Shown in pieces: positions 7,060 through 13,813 of a DNA stretch of 15,441 bases. The notes under the pieces were generated by a model that saw nothing but the letters and a program-made list of their open reading frames with translations, was not told the origin of the DNA and did no database searches. The DNA is from Dehalococcoidales bacterium (GTDB taxonomy: Bacteria; Chloroflexota; Dehalococcoidia; Dehalococcoidales; UBA2162). How positions within the stretch are numbered: position 1 is the stretch's first letter; each line of letters starts with the position of its first letter. Location: assembly GCA_030648675.1 (NCBI GenBank), contig JAUSGV010000033.1, forward strand, positions 1 to 15,441, in the 5' to 3' direction. The translations under genes and the position numbers were made by a program.

Positions 7060-8334
7060 ATGGAAAACGCTTTTGGTGATTTAGAGGCACAGGGAAAAGC
7101 CGCCAAAGCGGCATCCCGCCATCTTGCCTACCTTTCTGCCGATATCAAGAACAAGGTACTGAATAATATTGCCGACGATCTGCTGGCCCGTAAGGACGAG
7201 ATACTGAAAGCAAACAAGAAGGACATCGCCGGGGCTAAGGCTTCAGGCATGAATGAAACTATGATGGAGCGGCTGCTGTTGAATGAGAGCCGCCTGGAAG
7301 GCATGGCTCGCGACGTTCGGGCCGTGGCGGCTTTGCCCGATCCGGTGGGCGAGGTTTTCGACATGCGTACCCTGCCCAACGGGCTTCTTCTCGGCCGGAA
7401 GCGGGTACCTCTGGGAGTGATCGCTACTATTTACGAAAGCCGCCCTAACGTTACTGTCGATATCTCCGCGCTTTGTCTAAAATCGGGAAACGCGGTAATT
7501 CTCCGCGGCGGAAAAGAAGCACTGTATTCGAACAAGGCTCTCGCCGGTGTTATCCGCGACGCTGCCGCCCGGTCCGGCGTGCCCGAAGGTGCCGTCCAGT
7601 TCATCGACAACACGGACCGGGAACTCGTCGACCATTTGCTCAAGATGAACGACGTTATCGACCTGCTGATTCCTCGCGGCGGAGCCAGGTTAATCAGTTT
7701 TATCAAGGAAAATGCGGCCATGCCGGTGATAACCGGCGGCATCGGCGTTTGTCATACCTACGTGGACAAACGTGCCGATGTCGCGAAAGCTGTGGCTATT
7801 GTCTTCAACGCCAAGGTGCAGCGGCCTACGGTTTGTAACGCCCTTGATACGGTCCTGGTACATTCCGACATTGCCTCGAAATTCCTCCCCAAAATGGCCA
7901 AAGAACTGGGCAAAGCCGGCGTTGAAATGCGCTGCGACACGGAAGCCATGTCCCTTATCAAAAAAGGTTCGGGATTGAAGTTAAAAGCCGCGTGCGAATC
8001 GGATTGGGGTCAGGAATTCCTCGCCCTGATCGCCGCCGTAAGAGTGGTCGAGTCGCTCGACGAAGCCCTCGATCACATAGCACAATACGGCTCGGGGCAC
8101 TCCGAAGCCATCGTTACCGAAGATTACGATTCCGCTATGCGTTTTCTTAATGAAGTGGATGCGGCCTGCGTCTACGTCAATGCCAGCACCCGCTTCACCG
8201 ACGGCGGCCAATTCGGACTTGGTGCCGAAGTGGGCATCAGCACGCAGAAAATGCACGCCCGCGGCCCGATGGGGTTGAAAGAGCTAACCAGCTACAAGTG
8301 GATTATCTTCGGCAACGGACAAATAAGACCGTAA
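7060..8334 (+). CDS. proA: Gamma-glutamyl phosphate reductase
   Basis: A 424-residue member of the aldehyde-dehydrogenase superfamily. It reduces gamma-glutamyl phosphate to glutamate semialdehyde with NADPH, the step after ProB. Visible motifs are L-G-V-I-A-T-I-Y-E-S-R-P-N-V-T near the N-terminal third, K-S-G-N-A-V-I-L-R-G-G-K-E-A, the catalytic cysteine in Q-R-P-T-V-C-N-A (Cys259), and the C-terminal F-G-L-G-A-E-V-G-I-S-T-Q-K. ATG 7060 gives M-E-N-A-F-G-D-L-E-A-Q-G-K-A-A-K, which matches typical ProA N termini, and has GGGAG 11 nt upstream. ATG 7030, ten codons earlier, has AGGA upstream and cannot be excluded. No separate promoter is evident, so it is probably transcribed from the proB promoter through the intervening repeat element. 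Confidence 0.96.
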   Translation: MENAFGDLEAQGKAAKAASRHLAYLSADIKNKVLNNIADDLLARKDEILKANKKDIAGAKASGMNETMMERLLLNESRLEGMARDVRAVAALPDPVGEVFDMRTLPNGLLLGRKRVPLGVIATIYESRPNVTVDISALCLKSGNAVILRGGKEALYSNKALAGVIRDAAARSGVPEGAVQFIDNTDRELVDHLLKMNDVIDLLIPRGGARLISFIKENAAMPVITGGIGVCHTYVDKRADVAKAVAIVFNAKVQRPTVCNALDTVLVHSDIASKFLPKMAKELGKAGVEMRCDTEAMSLIKKGSGLKLKAACESDWGQEFLALIAAVRVVESLDEALDHIAQYGSGHSEAIVTEDYDSAMRFLNEVDAACVYVNASTRFTDGGQFGLGAEVGISTQKMHARGPMGLKELTSYKWIIFGNGQIRP

Positions 8335-8337
8335 AGA

Positions 8338-8618
8338 AAAATCCGAAGCACTAAATCCGAATTTCGAAACAATATTTTAAATTCTAATTTCGAAACGTTT
8401 ACGCCAATGTCATTGCAGATTCGAACTCTATTCGAACCCAAGCAATCCTAACCCCAAACCATACCGGCGAAAGCCGGTATCCACGTTGTCATGCTGGAAC
8501 GAGTGAGTCTTTAGCCCTGAACTCGCCGAAGGGGAAGAATCTTAGGGTCGGGAGTGGGTATATTGGTCATTTGTAATTCGAATTTGTTTCGGATTTCGAC
8601 ATTCGCATTTCGAATGTT
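8338..8618. repeat. Inverted AT-rich repeats flanking a palindrome
   Basis: The gap between convergent proA and rph is made of repeats. At 8341-8400 there are units such as AATCCGAA and AATTTCGAAAC. At 8568-8618 the opposite-strand versions appear (TTTCGGATTTCG, ATTTCGAATG), so the two tracts form a loose inverted repeat. Between them, 8461-8480 is a perfect hairpin (ATACCGGC/GCCGGTAT, loop GAAA) preceded by AAACC, identical to 15122-15141. Then 8488-8553 resembles the GTCATCCTGG...GGATCT tract at 4237-4263. No gene is seen. Confidence 0.7.
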
Positions 8619-9350
8619 TCAATGTCCTTTTATCTCTTCCAGCGCCGCTTCCTGCACCTTGAACAATTCCTGGATGCCCTTCTCCGCCAGCGCCAGCAGG
8701 TGTTCTGTCATTTCCTTGTTGAAAGGCTTGCCTTCCGCGGTACCCTGTATCTCGACAAACTCGCCCTTGTTCGTCATGACGACGTTGAAGTCGACTTCAG
8801 CGGTACTGTCTTCGTCATAGCACAGGTCCAGGTACCGGTTGCCGCCGACCACGCCCACACTCGTCGCCGCGACGGCAGTGTCCATCGGGACGTAAGAAAT
8901 TACACCCATGTTGGCCATCCGGTGCAGAGCCTGATACAGAGCGACATACGCACCGGTAATAGCCGCCGTTCGCGTTCCACCGTCGGCCTGGAGTACGTCG
9001 CAGTCAACCGTCAGCGTTCTTTCACCGAGGGTTCCCATATCGACGATTGCCCGCAGGGAGCGGCCGATAAGCCGCTGGATCTCCTGGTTCCGGCCGGAAA
9101 TCCGCCCTTTGAAAGAGTCCCGCGGTGTTCGGGTAACCGTAGAGCGCGGCAGCATCGAGTATTCCGCCGTGACCCAGCCCTTGCCGGTCCCCTTCAAAAA
9201 CATCGGCACCCGGTCTTCGACGCTTACGGCGCAAAGCACTCTGGTCTTGCCCACCTCGATCAGTGCCGAACCTTCGGCGAATTGTTGAAATCCAAGGGTG
9301 ATCTTAACGGGACGAAGTTCGTTCCATGCCCGTCCATCGCTTCTTTTCAA
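8619..9350 (-). CDS. rph: Ribonuclease PH
   Basis: A 243-residue phosphorolytic 3'-to-5' exoribonuclease that trims tRNA 3' ends, releasing nucleoside diphosphates; it normally forms a hexameric ring. The N terminus K-R-S-D-G-R-A-W-N-E-L-R-P-V-K-I-T and the motifs G-R-N-Q-E-I-Q-R-L-I-G-R-S-L-R (86-100) and D-V-L-Q-A-D-G-G-T-R-T-A-A-I (118-131, phosphate site) are diagnostic. The length is normal. The start is TTG 9350, decided by GGAAGG (9364-9359) exactly 8 nt upstream and by alignment of the R-x-D-G-R N terminus. An extended -10 box lies about 30 nt upstream. RdgB, often next to rph in other genomes, is not seen here. Confidence 0.97.
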   Translation of the reverse strand: MKRSDGRAWNELRPVKITLGFQQFAEGSALIEVGKTRVLCAVSVEDRVPMFLKGTGKGWVTAEYSMLPRSTVTRTPRDSFKGRISGRNQEIQRLIGRSLRAIVDMGTLGERTLTVDCDVLQADGGTRTAAITGAYVALYQALHRMANMGVISYVPMDTAVAATSVGVVGGNRYLDLCYDEDSTAEVDFNVVMTNKGEFVEIQGTAEGKPFNKEMTEHLLALAEKGIQELFKVQEAALEEIKGH

Positions 9351-9358
9351 GTGGTATT

Positions 9359-9390
9359 CCTTCCTTCTTTTTCTTAGCCAGAGTATAACA
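9359..9390 (-). promoter_or_regulatory. rph extended -10 and ribosome-binding site
   Basis: On the minus strand TGT-TATACT (9390-9382) is an extended -10; no good -35 is found at normal spacing. The predicted start near 9375 gives a short leader carrying GGAAGG (9364-9359), 8 nt before the TTG start. Confidence 0.55.
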
Positions 9391-9408
9391 CAGCTATATG
9401 AAACGACA

Positions 9409-9446
9409 TGTCATTCCGGCCCCTATAGATCGGGGTAAACTGCAGC
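9409..9446. repeat. Palindromic repeat, ATTCCGGC type
   Basis: Arms ATTCCGGC (9413-9420) and GCCGGAAT (9435-9442) surround a 14-nt centre. The unit is preceded by TGTC and followed by CCAGAA, as in the proB-proA and PAC2-side copies. It lies between rph and cinA. Confidence 0.75.
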
Positions 9447-9520
9447 CGGAATCCAGAAAACGCTAATAATACGATCTGGGTGCCGATTTATCAGAATGAG
9501 TATATTTGTATTCAACTGAG

Positions 9521-10006
9521 CTACGCTTCGTTCTTCAGATGTAACAGGTATGATTTTAACGCGACGAGGGCAGCTCGCGCTGCCTGCCTTTTATTGTGCT
9601 CCCGGTCGCCCGAAAAGATGCGTTTACGGCTGTAAGTCCCCTTCGCTGCCGATAATCCCAGGTAAAACAGGCCGACGGGCTTGCCGTGCGTCGCTCCGTC
9701 CGGACCGGCGATACCGGTATCCGCTACGCAGATATCGACGCCGAGCAACTTCCTGCCGTCTTTGGCCATCTCCCTCGCTACCTGGGGACTGACGGCCCCA
9801 TAACGCTTTATTGTTTCGGCCTTTACTCCGACCACGTTTATCTTGGTATTGTTGCTATAGGATGTTACCGAACCTTTGTAATAAGCCGAACTTCCCGGAA
9901 CATTTGTGATCAAATGGGATATGAGTCCCCCGGTGGCCGATTCCACCACTCCCACGGTCAAGCCTTTTTCCTGAAGCAGATTACCGACTTCTTCTTCAAG
10001 TCTCAT
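9521..10006 (-). CDS. pncC: CinA C-terminal domain: nicotinamide-nucleotide amidase
   Basis: A 161-residue stand-alone CinA C-terminal domain. In characterised relatives (PncC) this domain deamidates nicotinamide mononucleotide to nicotinic acid mononucleotide, recycling NAD breakdown products. Motifs seen are V-G-V-V-E-S-A-T-G-G (18-27, containing the catalytic-region Ser), Y-Y-K-G-S-V-T-S-Y-S-N, G-A-V-S near the middle, and T-G-I-A-G-P-D-G. The N-terminal molybdopterin-binding-like domain of full CinA is absent, as in many bacteria. The ATG at 10006 has only a weak purine-rich AGAAG upstream and I see no convincing promoter. The amidase name is from the family; competence-related naming should not be read as a function here. 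It is divergent from the PAC2 gene. Confidence 0.92.
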   Translation of the reverse strand: MRLEEEVGNLLQEKGLTVGVVESATGGLISHLITNVPGSSAYYKGSVTSYSNNTKINVVGVKAETIKRYGAVSPQVAREMAKDGRKLLGVDICVADTGIAGPDGATHGKPVGLFYLGLSAAKGTYSRKRIFSGDREHNKRQAARAALVALKSYLLHLKNEA

Positions 10007-10068
10007 TGTAATTCTTCTGTCGTTACGGTCCCTTCATTGTCACACACGGAGTAATCTCGCTATCCTTT

Positions 10069-10098
10069 ATTGTCATTCCAGCGGAGGCTGGAATCCAG
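10069..10098. repeat. Palindromic repeat, ATTCCAGC type
   Basis: Arms ATTCCAGC (10075-10082) and GCTGGAAT (10087-10094), loop GGAG, preceded by TTGTC and followed by CCAGCA. It closely resembles the right terminal repeat of the 6885-7005 element. Confidence 0.8.
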
Positions 10099-10135
10099 CA
10101 CCTAATATACCCGTTCGTCCTCGGGGCAAAAACGG

Positions 10136-10172
10136 GGCAAGCCCTGAGCTTGTCGAACGAGCGTCGAACCGA
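10136..10172. repeat. CCCTGAGC/GTCGAAC repeat copy
   Basis: Contains GCCCTGAGC, TTGTCGAACGA and GCGTCGAACC in order. The reverse strand can be aligned with the sequence inserted in mfd (2430-2465). It lies in the cinA-PAC2 gap, just upstream of the PAC2 promoter. Confidence 0.6.
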
Positions 10173-10179
10173 AACTTAA

Positions 10180-10230
10180 TTGATTATATTCCCCCCACAG
10201 AGTAAAATAATACTATCAGATTTGGAAGGG
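10180..10230 (+). promoter_or_regulatory. PAC2 gene promoter and ribosome-binding site
   Basis: TTGATT (10180-10185), a 17-bp spacer, then TAAAAT (10203-10208). The predicted start is near 10215. GGAAGGG (10224-10230) follows, 8 nt before the GTG at 10239; it directly abuts the earlier in-frame GTG at 10230 and so argues against that start. Confidence 0.7.
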
Positions 10231-10238
10231 TGAAAAAA

Positions 10239-11096
10239 GTGAAGTCACCGCTAAAAATCTACGAACGCCCCCGTTTGAGAAGCCCACTGATGGTCGTTGG
10301 TTGGGATGATGCCGGCCGTATCGGCACCGGCGTCGCCGGCTACCTGATAAGCAAGCTTGGGGCCGAAGAGTTCGCCGAGATCGAACCCCAAAAATTTTCC
10401 ATCGTGCCCTACACGTTGGTCAAGGACGGCGTGGTGGAAGAGATCGATTATCCCGACACAAGCTTTCATTATTATAAGAACAAGGGTTCCAGCAGCGACC
10501 TTATCATCTTTGACAGCCCGTCGCCGCCGCAAAACCAGCATGAATACGCCGATCTTGTCCTTGATCTCGCCGAATTGTTCAAGGTGAAAAGGATATATTC
10601 CGCCGGCGGCATACCGGCTAATATTCCCCACGACGAAGAGCCCGCCTTGTTTGCCGTGGCTAATTCTTCTCGTGTCAAACGTTATATTAAACCCTTCGGC
10701 GTGGAAATGGGACTCGACTATTACGGCCCGACTAGTATGAACGGGCTGCTGTTAGGATTAGCCCGGCAGCGCAGTATCGACGCCCTGAGTATTTTCGGGT
10801 GGGTCCCCTGCTACATTTCCGAAATCCCCAATCCTCGCATCTGTGAGGCTGTTCTCCGGGTATTGAGCCGAATGTTGAACGTTGATATCGATTTTGAAGA
10901 TATCGAGGCGGAAGCCGAATTTTCCAACAAGCAGATAAATGAAGTCGTCGCCTATATTCGCGAACAGAACCCTGACTTCGACCGCAATATAAATCGAATG
11001 GGAATATCGACCGCGTTCCAAGCCCCCGAAGAAGACCGCCGGCGCATTTTTATGGAAATCCAGGATTTTCTGCGAAAGCAGCATGGCTCCGGCTAG
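10239..11096 (+). CDS. PAC2 family protein
   Basis: A 285-residue soluble protein of the PAC2 (proteasome assembly chaperone 2-like) family. Landmarks are the N-terminal Y-E-R-P-R-L-R-S-P, M-V-V-G-W-D-D-A-G-R-I-G (a glycine-rich first strand and turn), L-I-I-F-D-S-P-S-P-P, I-Y-S-A-G-G-I-P-A-N-I-P and P-T-S-M-N-G-L-L-L-G-L-A, then an acidic C-terminal helix region (E-D-I-E-A-E-A-E-F). In eukaryotes PAC2 helps assemble the proteasome; in archaea and bacteria the role is unresolved. No proteasome or Pup genes are in this window, so no partner can be named. GTG 10239 is preferred for its spacing to GGAAGGG; GTG 10230 would add three residues. A good promoter lies directly upstream, so it is probably its own transcription unit. 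Confidence 0.88.
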   Translation: MKSPLKIYERPRLRSPLMVVGWDDAGRIGTGVAGYLISKLGAEEFAEIEPQKFSIVPYTLVKDGVVEEIDYPDTSFHYYKNKGSSSDLIIFDSPSPPQNQHEYADLVLDLAELFKVKRIYSAGGIPANIPHDEEPALFAVANSSRVKRYIKPFGVEMGLDYYGPTSMNGLLLGLARQRSIDALSIFGWVPCYISEIPNPRICEAVLRVLSRMLNVDIDFEDIEAEAEFSNKQINEVVAYIREQNPDFDRNINRMGISTAFQAPEEDRRRIFMEIQDFLRKQHGSG

Positions 11097-11120
11097 TCGC
11101 CGGAATGGTTGAGCCCCGGT

Positions 11121-11159
11121 GTGTCGCTTGAGCCCCGATTCGATGGGGGTCAAGCACAC
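11121..11159 (+). terminator. Long hairpin after PAC2 (terminator candidate)
   Basis: Arms GCTTGAGCCCC (11126-11136) and GGGGGTCAAGC (11145-11155) pair with one G-G mismatch around loop GATTCGAT. The stem extends by GTGT/ACAC with one bulged base. It lies 25 bp after the PAC2 stop. No T-run follows, only a weak ATTGTCTTT, so intrinsic termination is uncertain. Confidence 0.4.
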
Positions 11160-11409
11160 GATTGTCTTTGCGAAGGCGAAGCCCGTGGCAATCCGTATCA
11201 TCTTTTGGATTTCAGTATTTGAATTTGTCCCGATTCTTAACCCCTTCGGGATGCCGCATGGTAATCGGCATAAATCGGGACGTGCTTCGGATTTCGTATT
11301 TTCCATTTGGTTATTGCTTCTTGGTTATTGGTTATTGTTTGGTTCTTGTTACTGGGGGCGGCAGTCACTTTTTACTTTTAAACTTTTACTTTTGAGATTT
11401 CTTTTACTC
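11160..11409. repeat. Composite repeat tract, no gene seen
   Basis: Most of the 407-bp gap between PAC2 and the tRNA genes. GCCCGTGGCAATCC occurs at 11181-11194. The block 11216-11272 matches 4308-4372, keeping the ATGCCG...CGGCAT hairpin with a shorter loop; an outer CCCGATT/AATCGGG pair adds a second stem. Then come TTCGGATTTCG (11285-11295) and three TTGGTTATT units (11309-11337), followed by a T-rich tract to about 11409. No gene is seen. Confidence 0.65.
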
Positions 11410-11439
11410 TTGCTTCTGCTGCCTTGAGTAACTTATAAT
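11410..11439 (+). promoter_or_regulatory. Predicted tRNA promoter
   Basis: TTGCTT (11410-11415), an 18-bp spacer, then a perfect TATAAT (11434-11439). The predicted start near 11446 leaves about 58 nt before tRNA-Cys. That leader contains a 9-bp direct repeat CATCGCGAG at 11445 and 11469. Confidence 0.6.
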
Positions 11440-11503
11440 AGGCACATCGCGAGATACTCCTGACTCACCATCGCGAGTTCGCACAATCCCGTTCTTTCTC
11501 AAA

Positions 11504-11578
11504 GGCGACGTAGCCAAGTGGCAAGGCAGCGGTCTGCAAAACCGCTATTCACCGGTCCGAATCCGGTCGTCGCCTCCA
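11504..11578 (+). tRNA. tRNA-Cys (GCA)
   Basis: Cloverleaf: acceptor GGCGACG/CGTCGCC, D arm GCC...GGC, anticodon stem GCGGT/ACCGC with loop CTGCAAA (anticodon GCA), and T stem ACCGG/CCGGT with loop TCCGAAT. The discriminator is T, the usual tRNA-Cys identity base, and CCA is encoded (11576-11578). Confidence 0.97.
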
Positions 11579-11586
11579 ATTATTTT

Positions 11587-11613
11587 TTAGCCTGCCCTGA
11601 GCAGAGTCGAAGG
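11587..11613. repeat. CCCTGAGC/GTCGAAGG repeat between tRNA genes
   Basis: CCTGCCCTGAGC followed by GAGTCGAAGGG ends directly at the first base of tRNA-Leu. It is related to copies at 10136-10172 and inside mfd at 2430-2465. Confidence 0.6.
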
Positions 11614-11698
11614 GCCGGGGTGGCGGAATTGGCAGACGCAGAGGACTTAAAATCCTCCGGAGCAATCCTTGTGGGTTCGAGTCCCACCCTCGGCACCA
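11614..11698 (+). tRNA. tRNA-Leu (UAA)
   Basis: Class II tRNA of 85 nt. Acceptor GCCGGGG/CCTCGGC (one G-T pair), anticodon stem GAGGA/TCCTC with loop CTTAAAA (anticodon TAA), a variable arm after the anticodon stem, and T stem GTGGG/CCCAC with loop TTCGAGT. The discriminator is A and CCA is encoded (11696-11698). It is presumably co-transcribed with tRNA-Cys, 35 bp upstream. Confidence 0.97.
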
Positions 11699-11761
11699 CG
11701 CATAAATGGGTCCCACTCTAAAAGTTTCGTATCATCCGGGAATCGCCATAGTTCGCATCGC

Positions 11762-11790
11762 TTGACCCTGCTCTTGGCAATAGCTACAAT
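11762..11790 (+). promoter_or_regulatory. Predicted plsY promoter
   Basis: TTGACC (11762-11767), a 17-bp spacer, then TACAAT (11785-11790). The predicted start is near 11797, giving a leader of about 29 nt with only a distant AGGG (11808-11811) before the ATG at 11826. Confidence 0.75.
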
Positions 11791-11825
11791 CCAAATTATA
11801 CGACCATAGGGTTCGATAGACGATT

Positions 11826-12413
11826 ATGCCCTGGCTGATTATTTTACTAGGCTATTTGCTCGGTTCCGTCCCTACCGCCTGGTTTGCCGGGCATCTTCTG
11901 CGCCGCCAGGATATTCGACGCATGGGCGACGGCAACATGGGGGCGGCTAACGCATTCCGTGAACTGGGTGCCGCTACCGGAATTTTCGTGGGATTGGTCG
12001 ACGCCGCAAAGGGAGCTTTGACTATTGTGCTCGCCCGCTACGCGGGAGTTTCCCAACCCGTCGTCATGATGGCAGGGGGAGCCGCCATCTTCGGCCATAA
12101 TTTCCCGGTCTTCCTGGGCTTTCGCGGCGGGCGGGGCGAAAGCACTGCGATAGGAGAATTTCTAGTACTAATGCCTTATCCGATACTGCTTGCCGCGGGA
12201 CCGGCTATCCTTACTCTAATTTTCAGCCGGAATGTTGTCATTACCAGTGCCGTTTTATTTATTCCCATGGTATTCATTAGCTGGTTGATTGGCGTTCCCG
12301 GGTACTTGATAGCTTACAGCATTATCCTCATGGTTATTGTGGCACTGACCCATTTCTTTAGAGTTAGATTAACCCCCATCCGCATCACCGTAAAATCCGA
12401 TAAAAACCCTTAA
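11826..12413 (+). CDS. plsY: PlsY-like glycerol-3-phosphate acyltransferase, divergent
   Basis: A 195-residue membrane protein with several predicted spans. PlsY transfers an acyl group from acyl-phosphate to glycerol-3-phosphate, the first step of phospholipid synthesis. The N-terminal G-Y-L-L-G-S-V-P-T-A (9-18), D-I-R-R-M-G-D-G-N-M-G-A-A-N-A-F-R-E-L-G (29-48) and G-H-N-F-P-V-F-L-G-F-R-G-G-R-G (90-104) identify the family. It departs from the usual motifs. Motif 1 reads G-D-G-N where G-S-G-N is standard, replacing the essential Ser by Asp35, while the following Arg45 is kept. Motif 2 has R-G-G-R-G instead of K-G-G-K-G. The C-terminal motif 3, normally R-H-x-x-N-I, is not recognisable in T-H-F-F-R-V-R-L-T-P-I. 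It may be an altered or regulatory paralogue. The ATG has no strong Shine-Dalgarno sequence. Confidence 0.85.
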   Translation: MPWLIILLGYLLGSVPTAWFAGHLLRRQDIRRMGDGNMGAANAFRELGAATGIFVGLVDAAKGALTIVLARYAGVSQPVVMMAGGAAIFGHNFPVFLGFRGGRGESTAIGEFLVLMPYPILLAAGPAILTLIFSRNVVITSAVLFIPMVFISWLIGVPGYLIAYSIILMVIVALTHFFRVRLTPIRITVKSDKNP

Positions 12414-12617
12414 GCCCCCGTTCGTCCCCGTATGAAGTACAGGGTAAGGCCTGTCGAAGGCCGTGTCATTCTTCTATCTTTGCGAAGCCCGTGGCAATCC
12501 CAACAAATTGTCATTCCCGCTTTCGCGGGAATCCAGAGTTTCTGCATTTCGGATTTCGTGCTTCGGAATTCTTTTTATTTGGTTATTGGTTATTTAACTT
12601 TTGTTTCGGATTTATTT
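12414..12617. repeat. Repeat tract between plsY and the protease gene
   Basis: A hairpin GGCC-TGTCGAA-GGCC lies at 12449-12463. GCCCGTGGCAATCC (12487-12500) runs directly into a palindrome with arms ATTCCCGC/GCGGGAAT and loop TTTC (12513-12532), flanked by TTGTC and CCAGAG. The rest, to 12617, is AT-rich with TTTCGGATTTCG and TTGGTTATT units. No gene is seen between the convergent neighbours. Confidence 0.75.
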
Positions 12618-13727
12618 CTACATTCCTAGATCCGCCCGCACCCTGACAAAGGCCAATAAGGCATCCCTGCCGATCATACCAACGATTTTACCGTCTTCGA
12701 CAACCGGAACCTGATTAATGTCCTTTTCCGTCAGTATCTGGAACACCTTCGCCAGGTCCTCGTTCGGCCCCACCGAAACCATCTTATCGGCGGGGATCAT
12801 CGCATCGCTCACCTTTTTGGTATCCCACAGATTTCGCGGTACGGATCTTACGTCGTTCAAGGTGATCAAACCGAGGGCTCGATTATCCGCCACTACCGGG
12901 AAGCAGCGGCGGCCGCCTGTCAGAATTTGCTCGTTAACCAGTTGCTGTATCGTTAGTTCCGGCGAAACCGTAGCGCAGTCTCGCGTTAACACCTCGCTCG
13001 CGGTGTGACCCTTGAGAATATCGTTTAGCGCCACCTGGCGGTAGCTGCCCGCGGCAGCGTTTTCTAGGAACCACCCGATAAAGGCAATCCAAAAACCCTG
13101 AAAAACAGCACCTAGAAAGATCAGAAATATACCCCCGACGATGAAGAAGTAGCCGACACCTCGGCCTATATTAGCCGCGACCTTTGTTGCGTCATGCATA
13201 TTCCGCTTTTGTCTCCAGAGGACACCGCGCAATATTCGCCCGCCGTCAAGAGGAAAACCGGGAATAAGATTAAAGATCGCCAGGATAACGTTGGTTTCAC
13301 CGAGCCACAGAATAACGTCGTGTATCATGCTGGGTGCGTTTTTCGTCAAGAACCATATACCGAAAAATATTCCACCGCATACCAAACTGGTTAACGGTCC
13401 GGCCAGGGCGATACGTACCTCATCACCCGGTTTTTCGGGTTCTTTCGTTATCTGAGAAACGCCGCCGAAAATAAACAGGGTGATCGAATGCACCGGGATA
13501 CCCGACGCTTGTGCCACCACGCTGTGCATAACTTCATGAGCGATTAACGAACCGAAAAGGAGAAGGCTCGCTCCCAGTCCGACACCGATTCTTGCTGCTG
13601 TGCTCAAATTCCCAGCCGGGAAATTGGTTACTAACTGCCAGGTTATTAATGCAAAGATAATGAACCAGGAATAATGCAGCCGGATCGTGATGCCGAATAT
13701 CTTGAAGATAGGTATTCCACCGCCCAT
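12618..13727 (-). CDS. M50 site-2-protease-like metalloprotease with two CBS domains
   Basis: A 369-residue intramembrane zinc metalloprotease of the site-2 protease / SpoIVFB type. Such enzymes cut substrates within the membrane. The metal site is H-E-V-M-H (64-68) with the distal aspartate in N-L-I-P-G-F-P-L-D-G-G-R (Asp161). Several hydrophobic segments lie between residues 15 and 222. Two CBS domains follow (about 242-300 and 304-365), a common arrangement in which adenine nucleotides may tune activity. There is no PDZ domain, so it is not the RseP class. ATG 13727 is preceded by AAGGAGA (13740-13734), 6 nt upstream, which is the strongest ribosome site in the window. The substrate is unknown. 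It is divergent from pyk. Confidence 0.95.
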   Translation of the reverse strand: MGGGIPIFKIFGITIRLHYSWFIIFALITWQLVTNFPAGNLSTAARIGVGLGASLLLFGSLIAHEVMHSVVAQASGIPVHSITLFIFGGVSQITKEPEKPGDEVRIALAGPLTSLVCGGIFFGIWFLTKNAPSMIHDVILWLGETNVILAIFNLIPGFPLDGGRILRGVLWRQKRNMHDATKVAANIGRGVGYFFIVGGIFLIFLGAVFQGFWIAFIGWFLENAAAGSYRQVALNDILKGHTASEVLTRDCATVSPELTIQQLVNEQILTGGRRCFPVVADNRALGLITLNDVRSVPRNLWDTKKVSDAMIPADKMVSVGPNEDLAKVFQILTEKDINQVPVVEDGKIVGMIGRDALLAFVRVRADLGM

Positions 13728-13733
13728 GTTGTT

Positions 13734-13778
13734 TCTCCTTTACTTTAAGTCAATTCGTTCGCTAAAGTTATTATAACA
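13734..13778 (-). promoter_or_regulatory. M50 gene extended -10 promoter and ribosome-binding site
   Basis: On the minus strand TGT-TATAAT (13778-13770), a consensus extended -10 without a recognisable -35. AAGGAGA (13740-13734) is the ribosome-binding site. Confidence 0.6.
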
Positions 13779-13813
13779 AAATGTAAATGTGCATTCCGGC
13801 TTTATTGATGATG

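Noticed and set aside
8622..9377. A 251-codon open frame on the plus strand covering rph
   Set aside because: It mirrors rph almost end to end, and rph has clear motifs, a ribosome site and a promoter.
9505..9535. tRNA-like D-arm sequence TAGCTCAGTTGAAT on the minus strand
   Set aside because: No matching D-stem partner, anticodon arm or T arm follows; it overlaps the cinA stop codon.
11518..11721. A 67-codon open frame across the two tRNA genes
   Set aside because: It lies on top of two clear cloverleaf tRNAs and has no ribosome site.
13793..13803. ATTCCGGCTTT half-unit before pyk as a repeat copy
   Set aside because: Only one arm is present and no partner arm is found nearby; 11 bases could match by chance.
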